From QGON01 sp963691905 (GTDB lineage Bacteria; Pseudomonadota; Gammaproteobacteria; Chromatiales; Chromatiaceae): a stretch of DNA of 64,000 nt. Below the pieces are notes generated by a model. It searched no databases, was not told the origin of the DNA, and worked only from the letters and a program-made list of their open reading frames with translations. Location: assembly GCA_963691905.1 (NCBI GenBank), contig OY829893.1, forward strand, positions 124,001-188,000, given 5' to 3'. Below, one piece after another: positions 1 through 8,165 of the stretch (within the stretch, counting starts at the first letter, position 1; every line of letters starts with the position of its first letter). A program made the position numbers and the translations under genes.

Positions 1-1
1 G

Positions 2-91
2 TCTGCTGCACTCACCCAGTCCGGCATCGGCAACACCATGACCATCGATCAATCGGGCACCAGCAACCACGTTGAGGTCACGCAAAACTAA
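2..91 (+). CDS. Curlin-repeat protein, C-terminal end (partial)
   Basis: The reading frame enters from the left edge and ends at TAA 89-91. Its last 29 residues carry the Gln/Asn/Ser/Gly-rich pattern of curlin repeats (SGIGNTMTIDQSGTSNHVEV), as in CsgA/CsgB-type amyloid subunits of the extracellular matrix. The rest of the gene, its signal peptide and any csg neighbours lie outside the window. The stop codon sits inside the 8-bp target duplication of the IS element that follows, so the protein end is unchanged by the insertion. A repeat-rich adhesin is an alternative because only one repeat or so is visible. Confidence 0.6.
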   Translation, partial: SAALTQSGIGNTMTIDQSGTSNHVEVTQN

Positions 92-116
92 ACTTGATTA
101 GTACGAATGTTCAGCA
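85..116. repeat. IS left end: target duplication and left inverted repeat
   Basis: AAACTAAA at 85-92 is the target duplication and 93-116 is the inverted repeat, starting CTTGATTAGTACGAATG. The only difference from the right repeat is one base (T at 102 against C in the right copy). The duplication contains the TAA stop of the curlin gene. Confidence 0.9.
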
Positions 117-1141
117 GTGACTCACGGAATGAGCCACTGGTTGTTGCAAGATGATGCCACGATCCACAATAGGAGAGCGGACATGGCACAGAATCCAATC
201 CAATTTCAGACAGGCATGAGCTTAAGCGATTTGTTCAAAGACTACGGCACCGAAAGCCAAAGTGAAGCGGCCCTTGAGCAAGCACGTTGGCCGAAGGGTT
301 TTGAATGCCCACACTGCGGAGGAAGCCGTCATAGCCGATTTCATCAGGGGGGACGCACGTACTGGCAATGCAGTGCCTGCCACCGACAAACCAGCTTGCG
401 CTCGGGAACGATTTTCCAGGGCTCCAATTTGCCCTTGCGATTATGGTTTCAGGCGATGTTTTTGATCAGCCAATCGAAGAACAATATTTCCGCGCTGGAA
501 CTCAAACGCCAGCTTGGAGTGTCTTACCCCACCGCTTGGCGGGTCAAACACAAGCTGATGCAGGTCATGACAGAGCGTGAGGAAAAGCGGGTACTTAAAG
601 GTCACGTGGTCGTCGATGATGCTTATCTCGGCGGAGAACTTCGTGGCAAAGCCGGGCGCGGTTCGCTGAATAAAGTCCCCTTTGTGGCAGCCGTCGAACT
701 GGATGATGAGGACAAGCCACAGGTTGTTCGATTCGACCGAGTTGAGGGTTTCAAAAAACGCGATATTGCCCACTGGGCAGCACGTTTTATCGCTTCTGGC
801 AGCCATGTTGTCAGCGACGGGTTGAGCTGCTTCACCGCCTTTGCCGAAGCGGGAATGACACATCAACGTGAGGTGGTTGGAACCCACAGACGCAGTACCG
901 ATATGCCCTGTTTTGCGTGGGTCAATATCCTTATTGGGAATCTGAAAACATCGCTTGCAGGTACGTACCATGCCTTTCGATTTAAGAAATATGCCCACAG
1001 ATACTTGGCTGAGTATCAGTACCGATTCAACCGCCGCTTCGACCTCAGAGCCATGCTACCTCGTTTGCTTCGGGCTGCTGCAACGACTTCACCACGTCCC
1101 GAGACATGGCTGCGGCTTGCTGAACATTCGTGCTAATCAAG
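93..1141 (+). mobile_element. IS1595-family insertion sequence, complete
   Basis: The 1049-bp element has 24-bp terminal inverted repeats (93-116 and 1118-1141) with one mismatch, and one transposase gene. It is flanked by a perfect 8-bp direct repeat AAACTAAA (85-92 and 1142-1149). An 8-bp target duplication is what IS1595-family elements make. Intact ends and an uninterrupted transposase suggest a recent, possibly active, copy. No second copy is present in the window. Confidence 0.93.
183..1136 (+). CDS. IS1595-family DDE transposase
   Basis: The 317-residue protein starts at ATG 183, preceded by AGGAG at a good distance; an in-frame GTG at 117 lies in the inverted repeat and is unlikely to be used. 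An N-terminal zinc-ribbon has two Cys pairs (CPHC and CSAC, roughly residues 35-60). It is followed by the ISXO2-like catalytic domain: Asp in VVVDDAYLGG, Asp in VVSDGLS, and the Asn-containing WVNILIGNLK motif before GTYHAF, matching the DDN-type active site of the family. The C-terminal YRFNRRFDL block is also typical. It should move only this element. Confidence 0.93.
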   Translation: MAQNPIQFQTGMSLSDLFKDYGTESQSEAALEQARWPKGFECPHCGGSRHSRFHQGGRTYWQCSACHRQTSLRSGTIFQGSNLPLRLWFQAMFLISQSKNNISALELKRQLGVSYPTAWRVKHKLMQVMTEREEKRVLKGHVVVDDAYLGGELRGKAGRGSLNKVPFVAAVELDDEDKPQVVRFDRVEGFKKRDIAHWAARFIASGSHVVSDGLSCFTAFAEAGMTHQREVVGTHRRSTDMPCFAWVNILIGNLKTSLAGTYHAFRFKKYAHRYLAEYQYRFNRRFDLRAMLPRLLRAAATTSPRPETWLRLAEHSC

Positions 1142-1149
1142 AAACTAAA
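1118..1149. repeat. IS right end: right inverted repeat and target duplication
   Basis: The right inverted repeat is 1118-1141 and the second copy of AAACTAAA is 1142-1149. The transposase stop codon lies inside the right repeat, which is common in compact insertion sequences. Confidence 0.9.
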
Positions 1150-1164
1150 TGGTGCGCAGCATAC

Positions 1165-1200
1165 AAAACGGCCTGCAATCTTCCGACTGCAGGCCGTTTT
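1165..1200. terminator. Bidirectional terminator between curlin gene and ugd
   Basis: A 13-bp perfect stem (AAAACGGCCTGCA and its complement) encloses a 10-base loop, with A and T tracts at the two ends, so it can work on both strands. It ends 22 bases from the ugd stop. Before the IS arrived it lay about 15 bases after the curlin stop; now about 1 kb separates them. Confidence 0.85.
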
Positions 1201-1222
1201 CAGCCAGGTCAGCGCCAAAAAG

Positions 1223-2563
1223 TCAGTCAGCCGGATGCGCCGGCGGACGACCTATAGCCAGATAACTCAATCCCGCCTGAGTGACAGTCTCCGGCTCGAA
1301 CAGGTTGCGGCCGTCGAAGATGACGGGACTCTTCAGCATCGATTGGACGGTGTCGAAATCGGGACTGCGAAACTGGGTCCACTCCGTCATGATCACCAGG
1401 GCATCGGCACCTTCGAGCGCACCCATGGCGTCCTCAGCATAGACAAGGTCGTCTCGCTCACCGTAGATGCGCTGCGACTCTTCGACTGCCACCGGATCGA
1501 ATGCCTGCACTTTCGCACCGGCATCCCAGAGCAGTTCCATCATCACCCGGCTGGAAGCTGCACGCATATCGTCGGTATTGGGCTTGAACGCCAACCCCCA
1601 AACCGCAAAGGTTTTGCCCTTGAGGTTCCCGTCGAAGTAGCTGTTGACCTTGTCGAACACCACCCGCTTCTGAGCATCGTTGGTCGCCTCCACCGCATTG
1701 AGGATGCGCGGTGTGTAACCGACGCTTAGCGCGGTCTTTTCCAGCGCCTGGACATCTTTGGGGAAGCATGAACCGCCATAACCGCAGCCGGGGTAGATGA
1801 ACTGATAACCAATGCGCGGATCGGAACCTATACCCACCCGCACATGCTCGATATCCGCACCCAGGGCATCTGCGATATTGGAGAGTTCGTTCATGAAGCT
1901 GATCTTGGTGGCCAAGAGCGAATTTGCCGCGTACTTGGTCAGCTCCGCAGAGCGGATATCCATCACCATTACCCGCTCGTGGTTGCGGTTGAAGGGTGCG
2001 TAGAGCGCACGCAGCAATTCACCGGTGCGGGGATTGTCGGTACCCACCACGATGCGGTCAGGGCGCATGAAATCATCGATCGCTGCGCCCTCTTTGAGAA
2101 ATTCCGGATTGGAGACCACATCGAACTCGACCTCCACACCCCGTTCGCCCTGCACCTTACGCACAGCGGCGGCCACCTTGTCACCAGTCCCCACAGGCAC
2201 CGTCGACTTGTCGATGATCACCCGGTACTCGGTCATGTGTTCGGCGATGCTGCGCGCCACCGCAGTGACGTACTGCAGGTCGGCGGAACCATCTTCGTCC
2301 GGCGGCGTACCGACGGCGATAAACTGGAACAGACCGTGTTCGACGCCCTTCTTCGGATCCAGTGTAAATGTGAGGCGCCCCGCCTCCCGGTTGCGCTGCA
2401 CCATGGCCTCGAGCCCAGGCTCATAGATCGGGATGCCGCCGCTGTTGAGCAAATCGATCTTGGCGGGATCCACGTCCACGCACACGACATCGTTACCCAC
2501 CTCTGCCAGACAGGCTCCGGTCACCAAACCGACATATCCACTCCCAAAGATCGTGACTTTCAT
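1223..2563 (-). CDS. ugd: UDP-glucose 6-dehydrogenase
   Basis: The enzyme oxidises UDP-glucose to UDP-glucuronate with two NAD+, feeding capsule, exopolysaccharide or LPS sugar synthesis in the cytoplasm. The 446-residue length is normal. The N-terminal Rossmann motif is GSGYVG (residues 7-12). The catalytic cysteine sits in GYGGSCFPKDV at about residue 260, and the C-terminal UDP-binding half (KTFAVWGLAFKPNTDD) is present. The start ATG has AAGG just upstream. It is a single gene, convergent with the curlin gene and divergent from hemA. Proximity to a curlin gene fits a matrix role, but that is inference. Confidence 0.95.
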   Translation of the reverse strand: MKVTIFGSGYVGLVTGACLAEVGNDVVCVDVDPAKIDLLNSGGIPIYEPGLEAMVQRNREAGRLTFTLDPKKGVEHGLFQFIAVGTPPDEDGSADLQYVTAVARSIAEHMTEYRVIIDKSTVPVGTGDKVAAAVRKVQGERGVEVEFDVVSNPEFLKEGAAIDDFMRPDRIVVGTDNPRTGELLRALYAPFNRNHERVMVMDIRSAELTKYAANSLLATKISFMNELSNIADALGADIEHVRVGIGSDPRIGYQFIYPGCGYGGSCFPKDVQALEKTALSVGYTPRILNAVEATNDAQKRVVFDKVNSYFDGNLKGKTFAVWGLAFKPNTDDMRAASSRVMMELLWDAGAKVQAFDPVAVEESQRIYGERDDLVYAEDAMGALEGADALVIMTEWTQFRSPDFDTVQSMLKSPVIFDGRNLFEPETVTQAGLSYLAIGRPPAHPAD

Positions 2564-2830
2564 CTACCTTAAGACTCCATTTATCCATTTGTTCGGCACC
2601 AGCAGCCCCGCAGGGAGCCATGCCTGAAATTGTGCTTACCGCCAGATATCGGTCGGCATGCTACCAAACTTGAACCAAATGTTGCACCGACTAGGGCCAA
2701 ATTCCCATATTTTCACTGAATATTGTTAGTTTATTCATCCTCGAACCGCTGCCAAACGCGTCAAAAAAGCCTTTTCTGCAAGACAAACTTGAATTTAACC
2801 CCTTGATATAACAAAATTTCGCATTGGCCC

Positions 2831-2836
2831 TATAAT
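2831..2836 (+). promoter_or_regulatory. -10 box of hemA promoter
   Basis: A perfect TATAAT lies 20 bases before the hemA start codon. The best -35-like hexamer, TTGATA at 2803-2808, is 22 bases away, which is too far, so the -35 element is weak or activator-dependent. Transcription would begin near 2843 and leave a leader of about 14 bases. Confidence 0.6.
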
Positions 2837-2856
2837 CAAGACCTGCTCACAATTCA

Positions 2857-4125
2857 ATGACAATACTCGCTCTGGGACTCAACCATAAGACCGCTCCGGT
2901 GGAGATCCGGGAGCGGCTCACCTTCGGACCGGACATCATCGTCGGCGCCCTGCGCAATCTGAGCGAGCATCCTGCGGTGGACGAAGCGGTAATCCTTTCG
3001 ACCTGTAACCGCACCGAGCTCTACTGCACCATAGACGATGATGCTGAAGCCTCAGTAGCAGACTGGATCAGCGATTTTCACGGCCTGGAGCAGGGCCGGG
3101 TCAGCCCCTACCTCTACAGCCACCTCGGCGATGCAGCAGTACAACATCTGTTGCGGGTTTCCTGCGGGCTCGACTCCCTGGTGCTCGGCGAACCGCAAAT
3201 CCTTGGACAGGTAAAATCCGCCTTCCAGACCGCAAAGGCATCCGGCACCACTCGCAAACTGCTCTGCCGACTGTTCCAGCACGCCTTCTCCGTTGCCAAA
3301 CAGATCCGCACCGACACCGCCATCGGCAACAGCCCGGTCTCGGTCGCCTTCGCAGCCGTCAGTCTGGCAAAACAGATATTCAGCGACCTTTCGGAGCAGA
3401 CCGCCCTGCTCATCGGCGCCGGCGAAACCATAGAGCTCGCAGCCCGGCACCTGCACCAGAACGGCATCGGCCACATGATCGTCGCCAACCGAACCGTGGA
3501 GAAGGCCCACAATCTGGCGGCCCAGTTCGAAGGTTATGCCATCGCGCTGACAGAACTCAGCGGACATCTGGCTGAGGCGGACATCGTTATCTCATCAACT
3601 GCCAGTCCTCTACCGGTGCTGGGCAAAGGCACCGTGGAGAGTGCGCTCAAGGAGCGCAAGCACAGACCCATCTTCATGGTGGACATCGCGGTACCCCGTG
3701 ATATCGAGCCCGAAGTATCGGACCTGAGCGACATCTATCTCTATACGGTCGATGACCTGGATGAGGTCATTCAGGAGAATATGCGCTCCCGCCAGGAAGC
3801 GGCTGAGCAGGCGGAAGAGATCATTGAACGCTACGTAGACGAATTTATCGGCTGGCTGCGTTCCCTCGACGCGGTTGAGCTGATTCAGGACTACCGCAAT
3901 CAAGGGGAACTGCTGCGGGACGAAGTGCTGAAGAAGGCACTGCAGCAGCTCAACAAGGGCAAATCACCGGAAGAGGCGCTGCAGTTCCTGGCCAGGACTC
4001 TCACCAACAAACTGCTCCACACCCCCAGCTCCCAGTTACGCCAAGCCGGTTTCGACGGCCAGACTGAGCTGCTTGAGGCCGCCAATACCCTGTTTCAGCT
4101 GAAACAGCTCGACAGCACATCATGA
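2857..4125 (+). CDS. hemA: Glutamyl-tRNA reductase
   Basis: HemA reduces glutamyl-tRNA to glutamate-1-semialdehyde with NADPH, the first committed step of C5-pathway tetrapyrrole synthesis. Heme demand should be high in an organism with this many cytochromes. The 422-residue protein begins MTILALGLNHKTAP as usual. The catalytic cysteine is C50 in STCNRTELYC. The NADPH-binding domain contains LLIGAGETIELAA, and the C-terminal dimerisation helices are complete. It overlaps prfA by 4 bases (ATGA), so the two are translationally coupled. No clear Shine-Dalgarno sequence precedes the start. Confidence 0.97.
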   Translation: MTILALGLNHKTAPVEIRERLTFGPDIIVGALRNLSEHPAVDEAVILSTCNRTELYCTIDDDAEASVADWISDFHGLEQGRVSPYLYSHLGDAAVQHLLRVSCGLDSLVLGEPQILGQVKSAFQTAKASGTTRKLLCRLFQHAFSVAKQIRTDTAIGNSPVSVAFAAVSLAKQIFSDLSEQTALLIGAGETIELAARHLHQNGIGHMIVANRTVEKAHNLAAQFEGYAIALTELSGHLAEADIVISSTASPLPVLGKGTVESALKERKHRPIFMVDIAVPRDIEPEVSDLSDIYLYTVDDLDEVIQENMRSRQEAAEQAEEIIERYVDEFIGWLRSLDAVELIQDYRNQGELLRDEVLKKALQQLNKGKSPEEALQFLARTLTNKLLHTPSSQLRQAGFDGQTELLEAANTLFQLKQLDSTS

Positions 4126-5201
4126 AACCTTCACTGCGCGGCAAGCTGGATCAGATCGCCGAACGCTTCGAAGAGATCACCGCACTACTGGCTGAACCGG
4201 ATACCCAAAACAAGCAGAATCTATTCCGCGATCTGAGCCGGGAGTACGCCCAACTGGAGCCGGTGGTCGAAACCTACCGCAGCTATACAACGGCAGAAGA
4301 GGATATTGAAGTCGCCCGGGAGATGTTGAACGATCCCGAAATGGCGGAACTGGCCCAGGAGGAGCTGGAGAGTGCAGAGCAGGCCCGCAATTCACTGGAA
4401 CCCGAACTGCAACTGCTGCTGATACCGGCGGATCCAAACGACGACCGTAATGTCTTTCTGGAGATCCGCGCTGGCACCGGCGGTGCCGAGGCGGCACTGT
4501 TTGCGGGCGATCTGCACCGCATGTATCTTCGCTACGCCGAGACACAGCGCTGGCAGGTGGAGACCATCAGCGAGAGTCCCGGCGAACACGGTGGCTTCAA
4601 GGAGATCATCTGTCGCATCAGCGGCAATGCGGTCTATTCCCGGCTGAAGTTTGAATCCGGCGCACACCGGGTACAGCGGGTGCCTGAAACCGAATCCCAG
4701 GGACGGGTCCACACCTCCGCCTGCACCGTGGCCATCCTGCCGGAGGCGGAGGCGGTCGACGACGTGGAGATCAACAGCGGCGATCTGCGCATCGACACCT
4801 ACCGCGCCTCGGGCGCCGGAGGCCAGCACGTCAACAAGACGGATTCGGCGGTGCGTCTCACCCATCTTCCCACAGGCATAGTGGTGGAGTGCCAGGATGA
4901 ACGCTCACAGCACAAAAACAAGGCCCGCGCCATGTCACTGCTGTCGGCGAAGCTGCTCTCCCAGGTTCAGGATGCCGCCGCCAGCGAGCAGGCCAGCGCC
5001 CGCAAGCTGCAGGTCGGTAGTGGCGACCGCTCCGAGCGCATCCGCACCTACAATTTTCCCCAGAACCGGCTCACCGACCACCGCATCAACCTGACCCTCT
5101 ACAAACTGGACGAGGTGATGACCGGGACGCTCGACCAGGTGGTGGATCCGCTGCTACGGGAACATCAGGCCGAGGAGCTGGCTGCGATGGGTGGTGGATA
5201 G
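4122..5201 (+). CDS. prfA: Peptide chain release factor 1
   Basis: RF1 reads UAA and UAG stop codons and triggers peptide release on the ribosome. The 359-residue protein has the GGQ motif at residues 233-235, the same position as in E. coli, whose Gln is the site methylated by PrmC. The codon-recognition domain lies in the middle third. It is the second gene of the hemA-prfA-prmC order widespread in Gammaproteobacteria, and its substrate relationship with prmC downstream explains the linkage. The length and motifs are ordinary. Confidence 0.97.
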   Translation: MKPSLRGKLDQIAERFEEITALLAEPDTQNKQNLFRDLSREYAQLEPVVETYRSYTTAEEDIEVAREMLNDPEMAELAQEELESAEQARNSLEPELQLLLIPADPNDDRNVFLEIRAGTGGAEAALFAGDLHRMYLRYAETQRWQVETISESPGEHGGFKEIICRISGNAVYSRLKFESGAHRVQRVPETESQGRVHTSACTVAILPEAEAVDDVEINSGDLRIDTYRASGAGGQHVNKTDSAVRLTHLPTGIVVECQDERSQHKNKARAMSLLSAKLLSQVQDAAASEQASARKLQVGSGDRSERIRTYNFPQNRLTDHRINLTLYKLDEVMTGTLDQVVDPLLREHQAEELAAMGGG

Positions 5202-5204
5202 GAC

Positions 5205-5292
5205 GTAGGCCGGTTCAAGCGTAACAGAACCGGCGGCGCAGGTTTTGCCTGGCCCTGGATTGCCCGATCCGCTGCGTTTGATCGGGCCTACT
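5205..5292. repeat. REP-like palindromes, family C
   Basis: The spacer between prfA and prmC holds two imperfect palindromes: GTAGGCCGGTTCAAGCG...GAACCGGC followed by GCCCGATCCGCTGCGTTTGA...GGGCCTAC. The same pair, in the opposite order, lies at 12522-12605. It occupies nearly the whole spacer and leaves no visible ribosome-binding site for prmC. Confidence 0.75.
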
Positions 5293-5306
5293 GCCCAACT
5301 ATTGTG

Positions 5307-6173
5307 ATGCAGATAACCATCAAACAGGCCCTTGAAGAGGCCACGTCTATCCTGGGGGCGCAACCTGACGGTTCATCCCAACTGGAAGCCGCAGTACTGC
5401 TCTGCCATCTGCTCGAAAAACCCCGCAGCCATCTCTACGCCTGGCCCGAAAAAAGACTCAGCAACACTCAGTATCAGGCCTATCGGGCTTTGCTCGAAAG
5501 ACGCCGCAAGGGTGAACCCATCGCCTATATCACCGGACGGCGGGAGTTCTGGTCCCTGGAGCTTGAGGTCACACCGGCGACACTGATCCCCCGTCCCGAC
5601 ACAGAACTGCTGGTTGAACTGGCGCTGACTCATATACCGCAGAAGAGTCATTGCCGCATTGTCGATCTGGGCACCGGCAGCGGCGCGATCGCCCTGGCAA
5701 TCGCCGGCGAACGTCCCGACTGCGAGATCCACGCCACCGATCGTTCATCCACAGCCCTTGCCGTTGCCCGCAAAAATGGTGAAAAGCTGGGGTTCGCTAA
5801 CGTGCACTTCCACTTGGGCAGTTGGTTTGAAGCACTGCCAGTCCACGACCGCTTCAGACTCATCCTAAGCAACCCGCCCTATATCCCCAATAATGACCCT
5901 CACCTCGCCCAAGGGGATCTCTCCAGTGAGCCCAGAGAGGCGCTGGCCGCAGGCCATGACGGGCTGGATGATATCCGCAAAATCACCACTGCGGCCCACA
6001 ACCATCTGTTACCCGGTGGCTGGCTGTTGCTGGAACACGGTTTTGACCAGGCAGCAGCCGTGCAGGCACTGTTGCTGGAGGCCGGACTGACAGAGGTTCT
6101 ATCACATCGCGATCTGGCGGGACACGAAAGGATCACAGAGGGCCGTCTGCCACATGAAATAACCTCTGCCTGA
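5307..6173 (+). CDS. prmC: Release factor glutamine N5-methyltransferase
   Basis: PrmC methylates the Gln of the GGQ motif in RF1 and RF2 using S-adenosylmethionine. The 288-residue protein has the usual N-terminal helical domain. The SAM-binding motif is VDLGTGSGAIALA, and the NPPY catalytic motif is N189-Y192. ATG 5307 is preferred over GTG 5304; neither has a clear ribosome-binding site because a REP element fills the spacer. It follows its substrate gene prfA in the same direction. Confidence 0.96.
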   Translation: MQITIKQALEEATSILGAQPDGSSQLEAAVLLCHLLEKPRSHLYAWPEKRLSNTQYQAYRALLERRRKGEPIAYITGRREFWSLELEVTPATLIPRPDTELLVELALTHIPQKSHCRIVDLGTGSGAIALAIAGERPDCEIHATDRSSTALAVARKNGEKLGFANVHFHLGSWFEALPVHDRFRLILSNPPYIPNNDPHLAQGDLSSEPREALAAGHDGLDDIRKITTAAHNHLLPGGWLLLEHGFDQAAAVQALLLEAGLTEVLSHRDLAGHERITEGRLPHEITSA

Positions 6174-6256
6174 AAATCCTGAATTTATCGCAGAACAGAC
6201 AATTCCATGGGTTCTGCCACTTGAAAATTCCCCTACATTCGCTAGGATTGTCGACT

Positions 6257-6667
6257 ATGGATATTGATGGTCACGAATTCATCAAACATCGAAGTATTTA
6301 CTTCGTTGAGTTTCACCCGGATCCGAATCAGGCTCAGACCGCTGCGCTGCTGCTTGCTGATGTGGAAGGCATAATGCGGGTGGATCCCACCGACGCCCGT
6401 CATCTGCAGGTGACTTATCACATCATGGATATCACACTGGAACAGATCGAGGTGGGCCTGACCAGCATGGGACTGCACATCGACAACCGCCTGTTGTACC
6501 GGCTGATACGCGCGCTGCACTACTACACCGAAGAGAACCAGCGCGCCGTTCGGGGTTGCACCAAGGGCAATCCCAACTGCACCCGCAACATCTTCGCCAA
6601 ACGCTATCAGAGCATCGACCACCATTGCCGGGACCATCGCCCCGAGCACTGGCGCAAATATCTCTAA
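6257..6667 (+). CDS. Conserved-looking hypothetical protein, 136 aa
   Basis: I do not recognise this protein. It starts best at ATG 6257 with AGGA about 8 bases upstream. Predicted order of elements is strand (SIYFVEFH), helix (PNQAQTAALLLADV), strands (GIMRVDP, HLQVTYHIM), helix (LEQIEVGLTSMG) and strand. This resembles the beta-alpha-beta-beta-alpha-beta fold of heavy-metal-associated domains, but without a CxxC metal motif. A basic, His-rich C-terminus with two cysteines (CTKGNPNC) follows. There is no signal peptide or membrane segment. It sits between prmC and moeB on the same strand, about 80 bases after prmC, so it may be part of that operon. Confidence 0.75.
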   Translation: MDIDGHEFIKHRSIYFVEFHPDPNQAQTAALLLADVEGIMRVDPTDARHLQVTYHIMDITLEQIEVGLTSMGLHIDNRLLYRLIRALHYYTEENQRAVRGCTKGNPNCTRNIFAKRYQSIDHHCRDHRPEHWRKYL

Positions 6668-6710
6668 TTTATTATGGTTGCCTGTCAGGCCTGACGGGAT
6701 TCCAACTCCA

Positions 6711-7448
6711 ATGAACGACGAACAACTGCTGCGCTACAGCCGCCAGATCATGTTGCCCTCCATCGGCATCGAGGGACAGCAGCGGCTGCTCGACGCCAGC
6801 GTACTGCTCATCGGTCTTGGTGGACTGGGCGCGCCGGTGGCGATGTATCTTGCAGCCGCCGGAGTCGGACGGCTGACACTTGTCGATTTCGACCAGGTCG
6901 ACCTGAGCAACCTGCAACGCCAGATCATCCACACCACCGACCGTATCGGCACACCAAAGGTTGAATCTGCAAAGCAGGCACTTGCCGCACTCAATCCCGA
7001 GATCGAAATCGAGTGCATCGGACATCAGCTTGAAGGGGATGAGCTCTCCGCTCAGGTCCGGCGGGCAGATCTCGTCGTCGACGCCTGCGACAACTTCGCC
7101 ACCCGCTTCGCCATCAATGCCGCCTGCCACGAGAACAGCACGCCACTGGTATCCGGCGCGGCAATCCGCATGGAGGGACAGGTCAGCGTCTTTCCCGGTA
7201 AACCCGGCAGCCCCTGCTACCGCTGCCTCTACCCTGAAAACGGACAGGTGGAGGACACCTGCACCGCCAACGGTGTGCTCGCGCCGGTGGTTGGCATCAT
7301 CGGCAGCATCCAGGCCACGGAAGCCATCAAGTGCCTTACCGGTGCCGGCTCGACACTCGACGGGCGACTGCTGATTCTGGACGCGCTGCATATGCAGTGG
7401 CGCAGTCTCAAGCTCAAGGCAGACCCGCACTGCCCGGTGTGCAGCTAG
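6711..7448 (+). CDS. moeB: MoeB/ThiF-family sulfur-carrier adenylyltransferase
   Basis: This E1-like enzyme adenylates the C-terminal Gly-Gly of a small sulfur-carrier protein such as MoaD or ThiS, for molybdopterin or thiazole synthesis. The 245-residue protein has the ATP-binding GLGGLGAPV motif near residue 35, the DFDQVDLSNLQRQ motif, and the two zinc-binding pairs CYRC and CPVC, the last at the C-terminus. There is no rhodanese domain. In many Gammaproteobacteria moeB follows prmC, which favours MoeB over ThiF, but the substrate is not shown by the sequence. The start is taken at ATG 6711 rather than further upstream because homology begins at MNDEQLLRYSRQI. Confidence 0.9.
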   Translation: MNDEQLLRYSRQIMLPSIGIEGQQRLLDASVLLIGLGGLGAPVAMYLAAAGVGRLTLVDFDQVDLSNLQRQIIHTTDRIGTPKVESAKQALAALNPEIEIECIGHQLEGDELSAQVRRADLVVDACDNFATRFAINAACHENSTPLVSGAAIRMEGQVSVFPGKPGSPCYRCLYPENGQVEDTCTANGVLAPVVGIIGSIQATEAIKCLTGAGSTLDGRLLILDALHMQWRSLKLKADPHCPVCS

Positions 7449-7486
7449 TGCTCCTTCAATGGGATGATTGCGGGTTCAACCAGGAG

Positions 7487-7567
7487 GCAGGGTACGCTGT
7501 GCGCACCCTGATTTGCGTGAATAGCGTGATTACGGCTTGTTTTGGTGCGCATGGCGCACCCTGCACA
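7487..7567. repeat. REP-like element, family A (two palindromes)
   Basis: Two related palindromes, GCAGGGTACGCTGTGCGCACCCTG and GGTGCGCATGGCGCACCCTGC, lie about 36 bases apart in the spacer before the rhombosortase gene. The same paired structure recurs at 30571, 56901 and 62152, and half-copies at 31889 and 48594. Confidence 0.75.
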
Positions 7568-7586
7568 TCCTAATGAAGGACGACTA

Positions 7587-8165
7587 GTGCCTTCTTTGCT
7601 TCAAAACAGGATCACCCCGCTCCTGCTCTCCTCGCTCTGTCTCCTGATCCTGCTGCTGCCTGACAGCTGGCAACAGGTGCTGCGTTACGAAAATGCAGCC
7701 ATCGGAAACGGCCAACTCTGGCGTCTTATCACGGCCCACCTGGTACACCTGGGCTGGCCCCATCTGCTACTCAATCTATTGGCCTTCTGGCTCATCCTGG
7801 AACTTTTCTTCCTACCGGACATCCGGCTGAGATTGCTGCTGCTCACCCTGGGAACCTCGCTGGGTCTTCTGCTCTTCAGCCCGGATGTAGGCTGGTATGC
7901 CGGTTTCTCCGGCGTACTGCACGGCCTGCTGGCACTGGCGCTGCTGGACAGGGCGCTGACATCTCCCCAGTCTTCCGTGATCATGCTGGTTCTACTGGCA
8001 GGCAAGCTCTTTTGGGAACAACTACAGGGACCGCTGCCGGGCAGTGTCTCCCTGACCCAGGGCAGCGTGATCGTCGATGCACACCTTTACGGCGCTATCT
8101 CCGGAGCAGTAATATGGGGGCTGGAGAGAGTGGCTCTCCAATTTAGAAATGAGGATCCTGAGTGA
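7587..8165 (+). CDS. rrtA: Rhombosortase (rhomboid-type intramembrane protease)
   Basis: Rhombosortases are small rhomboid proteases that cut the GlyGly-CTERM tail of secreted proteins at the inner membrane. The 192-residue protein is mostly membrane helices (about six). It has the catalytic serine in GFSGVLHG (S108) and the catalytic histidine in DAHLYGAISG (H166), with the membrane-face motif HLVHLGWPHLLLNLLAFWLI. GTG 7587 is chosen as start because AAGGA lies 6 bases upstream. A GlyGly-CTERM metalloprotease, the expected substrate class, is encoded convergently at 8805-10925. The stop codon overlaps the next gene by 4 bases. Confidence 0.88.
   Translation: MPSLLQNRITPLLLSSLCLLILLLPDSWQQVLRYENAAIGNGQLWRLITAHLVHLGWPHLLLNLLAFWLILELFFLPDIRLRLLLLTLGTSLGLLLFSPDVGWYAGFSGVLHGLLALALLDRALTSPQSSVIMLVLLAGKLFWEQLQGPLPGSVSLTQGSVIVDAHLYGAISGAVIWGLERVALQFRNEDPE

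Noticed and set aside
441..998. Long minus-strand frame opposite the transposase
   Set aside because: It is a shadow of the transposase gene; its translation has no recognisable motif.
2633..2643. JUMPstart/ops-like GGCGGTAAGCA on the minus strand in the ugd leader
   Set aside because: Only the first seven bases match the ops consensus and the critical following bases differ; one partial match is expected by chance.
2803..2836. TTGATA as the -35 box of hemA
   Set aside because: The spacing to TATAAT is 22 bases, too long for a sigma-70 promoter; only the -10 box is kept.
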